In this document: positions 8,894 to 16,609 of the stretch, in pieces
How positions within the stretch are numbered: the stretch's first letter is position 1
Layout: every line of letters begins with the position of its first letter
Source of the DNA: an uncultured Acidimicrobiaceae bacterium
Lineage (GTDB): Bacteria > Actinomycetota > Acidimicrobiia > Acidimicrobiales > Poriferisodalaceae
Direction: 5' to 3'
DNA: 41,875 bases
Assembly: GCA_913020735.1 (NCBI GenBank)
Contig: CAJWBN010000005.1
Span: 1-41,875, forward strand
Notes under the pieces: model-generated
What the model saw: only the letters and a program-made list of their open reading frames with translations
What the model was told of the DNA's origin: nothing
Database searches by the model: none
Position numbers and translations under genes: made by a program

Positions 8894-9256
8894 TTGCACT
8901 ACTACTTTGATTCGTGGCGTCGCTACACCGATTTCCAAGGCCGCTCCGCAAGGCCTTCCTACTGGTGGCCAACGCTGATCTCAGCCATCATCACATTTAT
9001 CCTTGGGGGCGTTTCGGCTTCCATATGGAATCTAGACAGCAACGACGTAGGGCCACTGGAAGTGATCTATTTCTTCGCTTACTTGTGCCCCAGCATCGCT
9101 CTTGGTGTTCGGCGGTTACATGACGTAGGGCGCAACGGAAAATGGATGTGGCTCGTCCTCACTGGAATTGGTGTAATCCCGATTCTTTATTGGGCCGTTC
9201 AACCCAGTTCCCCCGAAACCAACGAATGGGGCCCACCACCAGGAACGACGACATAG
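8894..9256 (+). CDS. DUF805 family small membrane protein
   Basis: A 120-aa membrane protein with the DUF805 hallmarks: TDFQGRSARPSYWW at the N-terminus, ALGVRRLHDVGRNGKWMW before the last helix and a C-terminal QPSSPETNEWGP. Three to four hydrophobic segments are visible. The start is TTG at 8894 with GGAG five bases upstream; an ATG five bases earlier is out of frame. DUF805 proteins are inner-membrane proteins of unknown function. Neighbouring genes give no further clue. Confidence 0.85.
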   Translation: MHYYFDSWRRYTDFQGRSARPSYWWPTLISAIITFILGGVSASIWNLDSNDVGPLEVIYFFAYLCPSIALGVRRLHDVGRNGKWMWLVLTGIGVIPILYWAVQPSSPETNEWGPPPGTTT

Positions 9257-9268
9257 GCGTCGCGCTGC

Positions 9269-9922
9269 ATGGCATCTAAGTTCGTGAATCCAACGAGAGA
9301 CAAAGAGCCGACAATTGCAGAAATCCATGTCGGAGACGACCCAAGCGCATGGGAACGACTCGGCTTCAGCATCAACGACCGGCGGTGCCTAGTTGGTACG
9401 ACAGAAGTCGTGTTCAGCGATGGACCGACAGGGATCCACTCATGGGTACTTCGCAACAGTTTGCCGTCGCAATTCGGCCCGATACCCACCACCTTCACCG
9501 AGAACCCGGTCCCCGAACCTTCAATTGTCCATCCGAATGGGTCGGTTGGTTTTCATCACGTTGTTCTCATGGTCCCAGAATTCGATATAGGGAAAACAGC
9601 GCTAAGCAATGCCGGGGTGCAGGTTGAACAGGGTCGACCATTTGGCTCTCCCGAAAAAGCGATGCTTCGTTCAGCACCGAAGATGGGCGATATAGAACTA
9701 GAACTCATTGGTCCTGAATCTGAAGACCGATCACGCAACTGGGACTTGTGGGGACTAGTTATCGCTGTCGACGACATAGACGCAACATCGGAGCTTTTAG
9801 GAGACTTGCTGGGTCAGTTGAAACCGGCGGTGCAACCCCACCGTCGTATCGCCACCCTTAAGAAAGAAGCAGAGTTAGGTGTGGCGGTCGCATTCTTGGG
9901 TCCGAAGGAATGTGTTGAGTGA
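9269..9922 (+). CDS. VOC (glyoxalase/extradiol-fold) family protein
   Basis: A 217-aa protein with a two-part vicinal-oxygen-chelate layout. The first half carries a beta-alpha-beta unit (ERLGFSINDRRCLVG). The second starts with VGFHHVVLMVPEFDIGKTAL, the usual VOC metal-ligand histidine region, and later shows ELELIGPES with a candidate glutamate ligand. A last unit follows (LWGLVIAVDDIDATSELLGD). Members isomerise, cleave or bind small molecules using a divalent metal. No specific activity can be assigned. It lies 12 bases after the DUF805 gene on the same strand. Confidence 0.7.
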   Translation: MASKFVNPTRDKEPTIAEIHVGDDPSAWERLGFSINDRRCLVGTTEVVFSDGPTGIHSWVLRNSLPSQFGPIPTTFTENPVPEPSIVHPNGSVGFHHVVLMVPEFDIGKTALSNAGVQVEQGRPFGSPEKAMLRSAPKMGDIELELIGPESEDRSRNWDLWGLVIAVDDIDATSELLGDLLGQLKPAVQPHRRIATLKKEAELGVAVAFLGPKECVE

Positions 9923-10017
9923 TCGGGTCCAGGATGTACGGGCGAAAAATTTAACGAGAGCTAAGTCGGTTTGGCTATGGTGCGAGCATTCCAATAAATG
10001 AAATAGGTGGTGTGAGA

Positions 10018-10656
10018 ATGAAAATTCTTCAACGATTAATTCAGTTTCGTCCCGAATGTTCTCTAGAGGGACCAGCCAAGGTTGCAGAAATGGTGTCCTA
10101 CCTGAACTCCATTACTGACCTCACCTGGTATGGCTGGCAGAATTTAGCAGGCGCTCCAGTAGGTTCTTGCGGACTCAGCACTCGAGTTGATAGCTGGTCA
10201 GATCTGATGGCTGCGCAGCCCGCTATGGTTGAAGACGCTGGCTGGATGAGCAGAGCTGCCGAGCTCGTTGCGATGTATCAAGAGCCAGCGATGGATTGGG
10301 TCATGAGCCCAATAGCTGGATCGGAAAATATGCCAGCGGAGCCGAGTGAGATTCTGGTTAACACCGTCAATCGCGCTGCGTTTCATAATGTCAGCAAGGC
10401 GATCGATGTGTCGCAACAATTCGTAAACATGGTCAACGGAATTGCTGGAACTCCAGCTGCTGCGCTGATGACTCCATTAGGGGAAGGCGGCTGTAGCTTC
10501 GCCATGTTGCTCTACTACGGATCGATAGCAGAGTATGAAGAACGCAATAACCCAGAAGTTTGGTCGATGGTCGGAGATAGCCCAATCCAAGCCGAAGCCC
10601 AGAATATTTTTGATGCCTCCGCAACACAGCAAGTAGTCACACGACGTATTGCCTAA
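10018..10656 (+). CDS. Hypothetical protein, about 212 aa
   Basis: Not recognised. The N-terminal stretch MKILQRLIQFRPECSL and spaced aromatic residues (TWYGWQNLAGAP) recall dimeric alpha/beta-barrel (ferredoxin-like) proteins, and two such halves could fit 212 aa, but this is a weak impression. The track starts at GTG 10012; ATG 10018 is preferred because AGGTGG ends seven bases upstream of it. No signal peptide or clear membrane helix is seen. It is followed by a strong hairpin and then an F420-type oxidoreductase on the same strand. Confidence 0.6.
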   Translation: MKILQRLIQFRPECSLEGPAKVAEMVSYLNSITDLTWYGWQNLAGAPVGSCGLSTRVDSWSDLMAAQPAMVEDAGWMSRAAELVAMYQEPAMDWVMSPIAGSENMPAEPSEILVNTVNRAAFHNVSKAIDVSQQFVNMVNGIAGTPAAALMTPLGEGGCSFAMLLYYGSIAEYEERNNPEVWSMVGDSPIQAEAQNIFDASATQQVVTRRIA

Positions 10657-10681
10657 ATACGGCATTACAAGAATGAGTAAC

Positions 10682-10728
10682 GAGATCCTCCCCTTCATTC
10701 CGTGATGGAATGAAGGGATGAGGATCTC
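10682..10728 (+). promoter_or_regulatory. Long hairpin enclosing the LLM start codon
   Basis: CCCTTCATTCC (10691-10701), a 5-base loop GTGAT and GGAATGAAGGG form a perfect 11-bp stem. It extends outward by nine more pairs, GAGATCCTC with GAGGATCTC. The only bulge is the AT of the ATG start codon at 10718. The purine-rich GAAGGG, the sole Shine-Dalgarno candidate, is inside the stem. The structure could block translation until unfolded, or be a terminator for the upstream gene (tgttgctttt follows). Confidence 0.6.
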
Positions 10729-11701
10729 TGTTGCTTTTCCACCCATTCCCGAAACCCCCGCCCATATCGAACTTGCTGAACAACTTGGTTACGAAACGGC
10801 CTGGGTGTATGACACTCCAGCCCTTCAGTTAGACGTATGGATGATTCTGGCGTTGGCGGCGAAACGCACCGATCGAATCAAACTCGGTCCAGGAGTTCTG
10901 ATCCCGTCTCTGCGCCACCCAATGGTCACCGCGTCAGCTATAGCGACCTTGGTTGACTTAGTCGGGCAGGAGCGTGTGATCATCGGCGCTGGAACCGGGT
11001 TCACCGGGCGACGTGCAATGGGCCAAAAACCCCTCAAATGGGCTGAATTCCCGGAAATGATCGAACAGGTACGAGCTCTATTGAGAGGCGAGACGATCAT
11101 TGTTGATGGCAAGTCGACTGCAATGCTTCACTGGGATAGCCAAGCACCAGATCGTCCGATCGAAGTGCCATGGATCTTGGGTGTCAACGGTCCTAGAGGG
11201 CTGAACACTGCAGCTGAAATAGGGTGCGGTGTTTTCACTTCGCGACCCCGCCCCGATGCCAACTACGAAAAACTTGACGACGTCATCTTGTTAACAAGCG
11301 GAGCGGTTATGAGTGGAGATGAAACGGTCGACTCTCCGCGAGTGATCGAAACCGCAGGGCCATGGGTCAGCGTCGCCTACCACGCGTTCTTAGAACAAAA
11401 CGACCAACGTTTAGAAACACTGCCCAACGCTCAACAATTCCGAGAACTCGTAGAACAAGTCCCCGAAGACGAACGCCACCTCCATGTCCACGCGGGACAC
11501 TTGACACACCTCAACGACATAGACCGTGAAGTCGTCGTCGGCGACTCGATGTTTCTTTCACCGTTCACCCTGCCCGAAGCCGAAGTCAAAGCTCGCATAG
11601 ATGAACTTGAGTCACACGGCATAACAGAGATTGCTTATCAACCGATGGGCGACATAGAACGAGAAATGAAAACGTTCGCTTCAGCTGCAGGTTTAACTTA
11701 A
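10718..11701 (+). CDS. LLM-class F420-dependent oxidoreductase
   Basis: A full-length 327-aa luciferase-like oxidoreductase. The N-terminus MRISVAFPPIPET and the AEQLGYETAWVYD segment are typical of the F420-type branch. These are followed by RIKLGPGVLIPSLRHPM and ERVIIGAGTGFTGRRAMG, the cofactor phosphate-binding region. The reduced deazaflavin or flavin would act in hydride transfer to an unknown substrate. The start is fixed by homology even though it lies inside a strong hairpin. It converges with a second LLM gene, overlapping by four bases. The two proteins are not close paralogs. Confidence 0.85.
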   Translation: MRISVAFPPIPETPAHIELAEQLGYETAWVYDTPALQLDVWMILALAAKRTDRIKLGPGVLIPSLRHPMVTASAIATLVDLVGQERVIIGAGTGFTGRRAMGQKPLKWAEFPEMIEQVRALLRGETIIVDGKSTAMLHWDSQAPDRPIEVPWILGVNGPRGLNTAAEIGCGVFTSRPRPDANYEKLDDVILLTSGAVMSGDETVDSPRVIETAGPWVSVAYHAFLEQNDQRLETLPNAQQFRELVEQVPEDERHLHVHAGHLTHLNDIDREVVVGDSMFLSPFTLPEAEVKARIDELESHGITEIAYQPMGDIEREMKTFASAAGLT

Positions 11702-12717
11702 CTTCGCGCTGCTTTAACGGTGTCAGCGATGGCGTCCGGGTCGGGTGGTGCGCCATAAAACATCATGGTTGACCGATCCGCGAACTGGTTGCGGTCTTTC
11801 AGTTTTGCGCCAACCTCCGCTGGAGTTCCCGACACACAGAGAAGATCAACGAGATCATCATCGATCCTGCTTGTCATTTTCTTCCAATCGCCTTGCTTTG
11901 AGAGCTGATTCAGTTCGGGTTGCAGATTCTCGTAACCGTGAAAATCGAGAACACCCGCATAAGCAGGAGTTGAACCATAAAACGCCAGTTGAGCTGCCGC
12001 TTTGCTGCGCGCATCTTCCACTTCTGCATCGTCGCGGCCCATGGCAACAATCGTGAGGCACGCCACCGTGACATCTTTCGCTTCTCGACCCGCTGACTTT
12101 GCGGCGGTTCGCAACACGGGAAGCGTTTCTGCTTCCATATGGTCAGGTGTGTGGAACGGATGAACAAAAAATCCGTCAGCTGATTCGCCGATTATCTCAA
12201 CCATCTTCGGGCCAACCCCAGCCACATAAATCTGGGGCCGATCTACCTCGAGTGGACCTGGGCTAAAGAACGGAGTCATCAGGGTGTGGGTATAAAACTC
12301 GCCCCGGAAGTCCAGCTTCTCGCCTGTCTGAAAGTTGTCCCAAATAGCGTGCAGCGCAGCAATATATTCTTTCATTCTCGCGGCGGGCTGCGACCAGTTC
12401 TCGCTGTAGCGCTTAGTGATATGTGGCTTTATTTGAGTTCCCAATCCCAAGATAAAGCGGCCGTTTGATAGGCGCTGCAAATCCCACGCCGTGACAGCAC
12501 ACGTCATGGGGTTCCGAGCAAAAGCGACAGCTATAGCCGTGCCAAGTTGAATGCTTTCTGTTTGGTGAGCAGCGAGCGCCAGCGGAAGAAAAGGGTCGTG
12601 AGAAGCCTCAAAAGTCCAGGCAGCGTCCAAGCCCATTTGCTCAAACGCCATCGCTTCAGACGCACACCCGTCAGCCGAAGAAGCCGTGGTCGCGCCGTCA
12701 ATTACGAATTCAGTCAT
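11698..12717 (-). CDS. LLM-class F420-dependent oxidoreductase, TIGR03617-like
   Basis: A 339-aa TIM-barrel oxidoreductase of the luciferase-like family. Recognisable parts are AFEQMGLDAAWTFEASHDPFLPLALAA, LGTAIAVAFARNPM, LSNGRFILGLGTQIKPHI and the late segment VSGTPAEVGAKLKDR. The arrangement matches the probable F420-dependent family seen often in actinobacteria. The gene lies 15 bases downstream of an acyl-CoA dehydrogenase on the same strand, so they are probably cotranscribed. That suggests a role in the oxidation of the same acyl-CoA-linked compound, but this is inference. Confidence 0.84.
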   Translation of the reverse strand: MTEFVIDGATTASSADGCASEAMAFEQMGLDAAWTFEASHDPFLPLALAAHQTESIQLGTAIAVAFARNPMTCAVTAWDLQRLSNGRFILGLGTQIKPHITKRYSENWSQPAARMKEYIAALHAIWDNFQTGEKLDFRGEFYTHTLMTPFFSPGPLEVDRPQIYVAGVGPKMVEIIGESADGFFVHPFHTPDHMEAETLPVLRTAAKSAGREAKDVTVACLTIVAMGRDDAEVEDARSKAAAQLAFYGSTPAYAGVLDFHGYENLQPELNQLSKQGDWKKMTSRIDDDLVDLLCVSGTPAEVGAKLKDRNQFADRSTMMFYGAPPDPDAIADTVKAARS

Positions 12718-12732
12718 CGTGTCCCTTGTGGC

Positions 12733-13989
12733 TCAGTCGCCGTACCAGTCGATGCCGCCTTGACCGTTTTGGCGAGCTATCTCTGCTTGGGCCATGGTCA
12801 ATTTGGCTAGCTGGTTCATGTGAACTTCGTCTGGTCCGTCGGCGATCCGCATTAAACGTCCCGTCACATACATCTCAGCGATAGGTGTGTCGCCGCTAAC
12901 TCCTTTACCGCCGAAGATCTGCATGGCTCGTTCAGCTACGTCATGGGCGAGTTTCGGTCCAACGATTTTCACCATGGAAATGTAATCACGGGCGCCCTTA
13001 GCTCCTGATCTGTCCATTTCTGCGGCCGCCTTAAGCACCAACAGCCGAGCTTGTTCGATAGAGCAACGTGCCCGGGCGATGTCTTGGCGAACTGAAGAAA
13101 AGTCCCTGAGTTTGCTGCCGAAAGCCTCGCGTTGTTCAGCTCGGGCACACATCAAGTCGAGCATTCTTTGCGCCATCCCCACATTGGTCATCGCGTATTG
13201 GAAACGCCCAGGCCCTAGCCGACCCTGAGCAATTTCAAAGCCCCGGCCTTCACCCAAAATGATGTTGTCTACCGGTACACGTACGTCGTGATAGGCGAGT
13301 TCACCGTGACCTGCTGGGGAATGGAAGTTACCGAACACCGATAAGGGGCGAACGATTTCGAGACCGGGAGTGTCTTTAGGGACTATGACCATGGAGTGCC
13401 GCTGATGTCGAGGGTTGTCCGGGTTTGAAACACCCATCGTGATAACGAATTCGCACAGTGGGTGGTAGATGTTACTGCTCCACCATTTGCGGCCGTTGAG
13501 GATGTAGTGATCACCGTCACGATCTATCTGCAACTCCATGTTCGTAGCGTCAGAAGATGCGACCTGAGGTTCGGTCATGCCGTACGTGGATCGGATTCGC
13601 CCTTCCATCAACGGGCGCAGCCACTGATCTTGCTGCTCTGGGGTTCCATATTTTGCGAGGACTTCCATGTTCCCGCGATCGGGGGCCGAACAATTGAACA
13701 CCTCAAACGACCATGGCACACGGCCCATGACTTCAGCTAAGGGAGCGAACTCGAGATTTGTGAAGCCGGGGCTCCATTCGTTGTACTCAGCAGGCAAGAA
13801 CCAGTTCCAAATGCCGGCATCTTGAGCTTTGCTTTTCAAATCCTCGACGACTGGGGGTTGTTGCCACATGTTGGCCGGATCTTCAACGAACGCGTGATGT
13901 TCGGCTTCGGCTGGGTACACGTGGTCTTGCATGAACGCTTCAAGCTTCTCTTTATGCTCAAGCGTCTTTTCGTTGTAATCAAAGTCCAC
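12733..13989 (-). CDS. Acyl-CoA dehydrogenase (ACAD10/11-like)
   Basis: A flavoprotein of 418 aa that desaturates acyl-CoA at alpha-beta, passing electrons to ETF. Typical segments are STYGMTEPQVASSDATN, KWWSSNIYHPLCEF, GRGFEIAQGRLGPGRFQYAM and QIFGGKGVSGDTPIAEMYV. The track start at 14037 adds 16 unlikely residues. GTG at 13989 (VDFDYNEKT) has GGGGAG seven bases upstream and fits family N-termini, so it is preferred. It leads a likely two-gene operon with the LLM oxidoreductase downstream. Long or branched acyl-CoA substrates are common in this subgroup; the actual one is unknown. Confidence 0.9.
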   Translation of the reverse strand: MDFDYNEKTLEHKEKLEAFMQDHVYPAEAEHHAFVEDPANMWQQPPVVEDLKSKAQDAGIWNWFLPAEYNEWSPGFTNLEFAPLAEVMGRVPWSFEVFNCSAPDRGNMEVLAKYGTPEQQDQWLRPLMEGRIRSTYGMTEPQVASSDATNMELQIDRDGDHYILNGRKWWSSNIYHPLCEFVITMGVSNPDNPRHQRHSMVIVPKDTPGLEIVRPLSVFGNFHSPAGHGELAYHDVRVPVDNIILGEGRGFEIAQGRLGPGRFQYAMTNVGMAQRMLDLMCARAEQREAFGSKLRDFSSVRQDIARARCSIEQARLLVLKAAAEMDRSGAKGARDYISMVKIVGPKLAHDVAERAMQIFGGKGVSGDTPIAEMYVTGRLMRIADGPDEVHMNQLAKLTMAQAEIARQNGQGGIDWYGD

Positions 13990-14121
13990 TTTCAAACTCC
14001 CCTTCGAGTTGGATCGCTGAACCGAATAATTCCACAAGAAGGCGGGTCCATGTATCGAGAATGGACTCAGATCAGAGATCGGCTATGGTGAACATTGATT
14101 CGGTAGGGCTGAGGAGCTTAC

Positions 14122-14232
14122 GTGGAAGACGATAATTCTCTAGTTCCAGCGATGATCGCTGTGTTTCTCGGTATCGGTGGAGCGATAGCCGGTGTAGCGG
14201 TTGTTCTGGTAACTGTTCTCGTGCTCGCTTAA
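14122..14232 (+). CDS. 36-aa single-pass membrane microprotein
   Basis: An ORF too short for the track starts with GTG at 14122, with GAGGAG five bases upstream. It encodes MEDDNSLVPAMIAVFLGIGG followed by a hydrophobic stretch ending in LVLA before TAA. An acidic N-terminus of about seven residues is followed by one long Gly/Ala/Val-rich transmembrane helix reaching the C-terminus. It sits alone between an acyl-CoA dehydrogenase (divergent) and an enoyl-CoA hydratase (convergent). No family is recognised. The ribosome-binding site and amino-acid make-up support a real gene. Confidence 0.55.
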   Translation: MEDDNSLVPAMIAVFLGIGGAIAGVAVVLVTVLVLA

Positions 14233-14260
14233 CGCCCAGATCCTCGAAACATTGGATCTG

Positions 14261-15073
14261 TTAGAGCTTTAAATCAGGCATGTCTTGGGTCACACTTCCC
14301 GACCATGAAGGGGCCCGTTTTTCAATGAAGTGCATCACGCCTTCAGCTGCATCTGGTTGGCTTCCCAACCAAGGAATAAGTCGCAGTTCGGTGCGCACTG
14401 TTTCATCTACTTCTGGCCGCAGATTTTCCCACATCATTTTCTTAGTCACTGCTACCGAGACTGGAGCAGTGTTAGCAGCCACGTCTTGAGCCCAATCCAG
14501 AGCTGCTTGAACTACCTCACCGGAGGGAAGCGCCTTAGCGGCTAAACCAATTTGCTGAGCTTCCGTTCCCGAAAAAAATCGGCCGGACATTAAAAGATCG
14601 CTAGCTACCTGCAAGCCGACCATTCGACTAAGTAGTTTGCTCGAACCCAGTTCGGGAGCTATTCCTCTGCGCACGAATGCGAACTGAAGTTTTGCGTCTT
14701 CAGCAACGAAACGTACATCGCAGGTAAGTGGGAAAGTCAGGCCAACGCCGACCGCATGCCCGTTTATGGCTGCAACTACAGGTTTAGATACGTCCCAAGG
14801 CATTGTCGTCGGCATACCTTGTTCTTGCGAGTTCGCTTCAGGGGTTTCGGCGAAGGTGTCCTCGCCTTCTGACAAGTCCTGTCCTGCACAAAAAGCTCTC
14901 CCTGACCCAGTTATGACTACCGCGCGCACCCGGTCGTCTGTTTCTGCGTCGGAGAGGGCGGAACCAATCTCGGCAGCCATTTGGGTGTTCCAGGCGTTGA
15001 GACGTTCAGGGCGGTTCAACGTTAGAAGAGCAACGCCTTGATCAACTTCGTACAAGATCGTTTCGTAGGTCAT
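14261..15073 (-). CDS. Enoyl-CoA hydratase/isomerase family protein
   Basis: A 270-aa crotonase-fold protein. The CoA/oxyanion motifs are AFCAGQDLSEGE and NGHAVGVGLTFPLTCD, and RRGIAPELGSSKLL supplies a glutamate at one catalytic position. Length and C-terminus (FIEKRAPSWSGS) are normal. It resembles the hydratase at 7976-8764 in layout but is clearly a separate paralog. It would act on an unsaturated acyl-CoA. It is divergent from the epoxide-hydrolase-like gene, with about 50 bases between the starts. Confidence 0.88.
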   Translation of the reverse strand: MTYETILYEVDQGVALLTLNRPERLNAWNTQMAAEIGSALSDAETDDRVRAVVITGSGRAFCAGQDLSEGEDTFAETPEANSQEQGMPTTMPWDVSKPVVAAINGHAVGVGLTFPLTCDVRFVAEDAKLQFAFVRRGIAPELGSSKLLSRMVGLQVASDLLMSGRFFSGTEAQQIGLAAKALPSGEVVQAALDWAQDVAANTAPVSVAVTKKMMWENLRPEVDETVRTELRLIPWLGSQPDAAEGVMHFIEKRAPSWSGSVTQDMPDLKL

Positions 15074-15124
15074 AGGCGCAGATTAGTTGTGTAAAGCTAG
15101 TTCCTGACGAGGAAAGAGCATCAC

Positions 15125-16075
15125 GTGGGCTTAGCGGACAGACATTTCGAGGTGTTAGAAACCAACGGAGTCAAACTCCGTTGTGTCGTAGAAGGCGATG
15201 GCCCTCTCATCATTTTGATGCACGGCTGGCCGCAATGTTGGTACTTGTGGCGCCACCAGATTGACCCGCTTATTAATCAAGGCTGGAAAGTATGCGTTCC
15301 TGACCAGCGGGGTTACGGATACAGCGAATGTCCTCCGAACGTCGACGACTATCGCATCCGTGACTTGGCTGCAGACATAGATGGTTTAGCAACTGCTCTC
15401 GGATACGACGAGTACGCATTGATGATCCACGACTGGGGAGCACTCGTGGGTTGGAACGTGGCGCAGTTGTATCCAGAACGCGTCCGAGCGGTCGTCGGCA
15501 TGTCAGTTCCTTACGGAAGGAACCTAGACCCCGCCTGGTGCACTCAAGAGTTTTGGGGAGACAACTTCTTTTACTGGGCATTTTTCTGCGAAAACGTAGG
15601 AGAAGCAGAAGAACATTTTGAGGAAGACATCCGTAAGTCGCTCCTTACAGTGCACATGTCAGCATCAGGCGATTCTGGTTCACCTGTAGATCAACAGGGA
15701 AAGAAAACGATGCTTGAAGCAGCTCCTGCGCCGCCGGCGGAACTTCCGCATTGGATGACAAAAGAAGATCTCGACTATTACGTAGACGCCTACACACAGT
15801 CGGGATTTCGCGGTGGTCTGAATTGGTACAGGAATATCCCTTATTTTCTGACTGACACATCCGAACTCGAAGGCCGAAAGATCAGCCAACCTTCAATCTT
15901 TATTACCGGGTCTGAAGATCCAGTCCGAAAGATGACAGGCGGCAGAACAGGATCTGAATTGTTCGAAGATTTGCGTTCAGTGCACGTAATTGAGGGACCG
16001 GGCCATTGGGTGCAACTTGAAGCAGTCGAAGAAACAAACCAACTTCTATTGGAGTTTCTAAACGAGTTCGTCTAA
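15125..16075 (+). CDS. Alpha/beta hydrolase, epoxide-hydrolase-like
   Basis: A 316-aa alpha/beta hydrolase with HGWPQCWYLWRHQI (oxyanion HGWP), DQRGYGYS and the nucleophile elbow HDWGALVGW. The nucleophile is aspartate, as in epoxide hydrolases and haloalkane dehalogenases, rather than serine. The late acid lies in GSEDPVRK and the histidine in GPGHWVQLE. HGWP and cap tyrosines (NWYRNIPYF) favour an epoxide hydrolase. The start is GTG at 15125, with GAGGAAAG upstream. It probably hydrolyses an epoxide made by a monooxygenase; the substrate is unknown. Confidence 0.84.
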   Translation: MGLADRHFEVLETNGVKLRCVVEGDGPLIILMHGWPQCWYLWRHQIDPLINQGWKVCVPDQRGYGYSECPPNVDDYRIRDLAADIDGLATALGYDEYALMIHDWGALVGWNVAQLYPERVRAVVGMSVPYGRNLDPAWCTQEFWGDNFFYWAFFCENVGEAEEHFEEDIRKSLLTVHMSASGDSGSPVDQQGKKTMLEAAPAPPAELPHWMTKEDLDYYVDAYTQSGFRGGLNWYRNIPYFLTDTSELEGRKISQPSIFITGSEDPVRKMTGGRTGSELFEDLRSVHVIEGPGHWVQLEAVEETNQLLLEFLNEFV

Positions 16076-16128
16076 AGCCAAGTGACGATAGTTAGCGGAG
16101 ACGCTCTCGGCCTGCCAGACTCTCCGCC

Positions 16129-16605
16129 ATGAGTGAACCAATCATGAGCCATAGCGAATCAATTGAAATAAACGCGTCTCCGGAAAAGGTCTGGTCCCTA
16201 GTCACAGCGATGGACCGGTACGGCGAATGGAGCTCCGAAAACACCGGAGGGTACTGGCGCAAGAATGAGGAAGGAATTCCTGGAACAGGCGCCGTAGGCG
16301 ACGAGTTCGTAGGTATCAACCGCATTGGTGATGACGAATGGAAAGCCCTCGTCGAAATTATTGTCCGTGAAGAAAACAAGAGCTTTGCCTTCGTCACGGG
16401 TGGCACCGCGATGAACCTCATTCACTGGCGTTATGACCTAGAACCTACTGATTCAGGCACCACATTGACCGAGTCATGGGCACTGATGAACCTGTCTCCT
16501 TTGATGATTGAACATGGTGACGAGGAAATCCAATTCCGAGCGGCCAACGCGAGAGAGAGCATTACTGCAACCCTTCAAGGTATGAAGGCGGCAGCCGAAA
16601 GCTGA
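16129..16605 (+). CDS. SRPBCC family (START/polyketide-cyclase-like) protein
   Basis: A 158-aa protein with the SRPBCC helix-grip pattern: an N-terminal SESIEINASPEKVWSLVTAM, then GDEFVGINRIG and WRYDLEPTDSGTTLTESW, and a long C-terminal helix (NARESITATLQGMKAAAE). These proteins bind hydrophobic ligands in a deep pocket and may act as lyases, cyclases or carriers. MSHSES five codons later is another possible start. The MFS gene follows after four bases on the same strand, so the ligand might be what that transporter exports, which is inference. Confidence 0.82.
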   Translation: MSEPIMSHSESIEINASPEKVWSLVTAMDRYGEWSSENTGGYWRKNEEGIPGTGAVGDEFVGINRIGDDEWKALVEIIVREENKSFAFVTGGTAMNLIHWRYDLEPTDSGTTLTESWALMNLSPLMIEHGDEEIQFRAANARESITATLQGMKAAAES

Positions 16606-16609
16606 TTTA

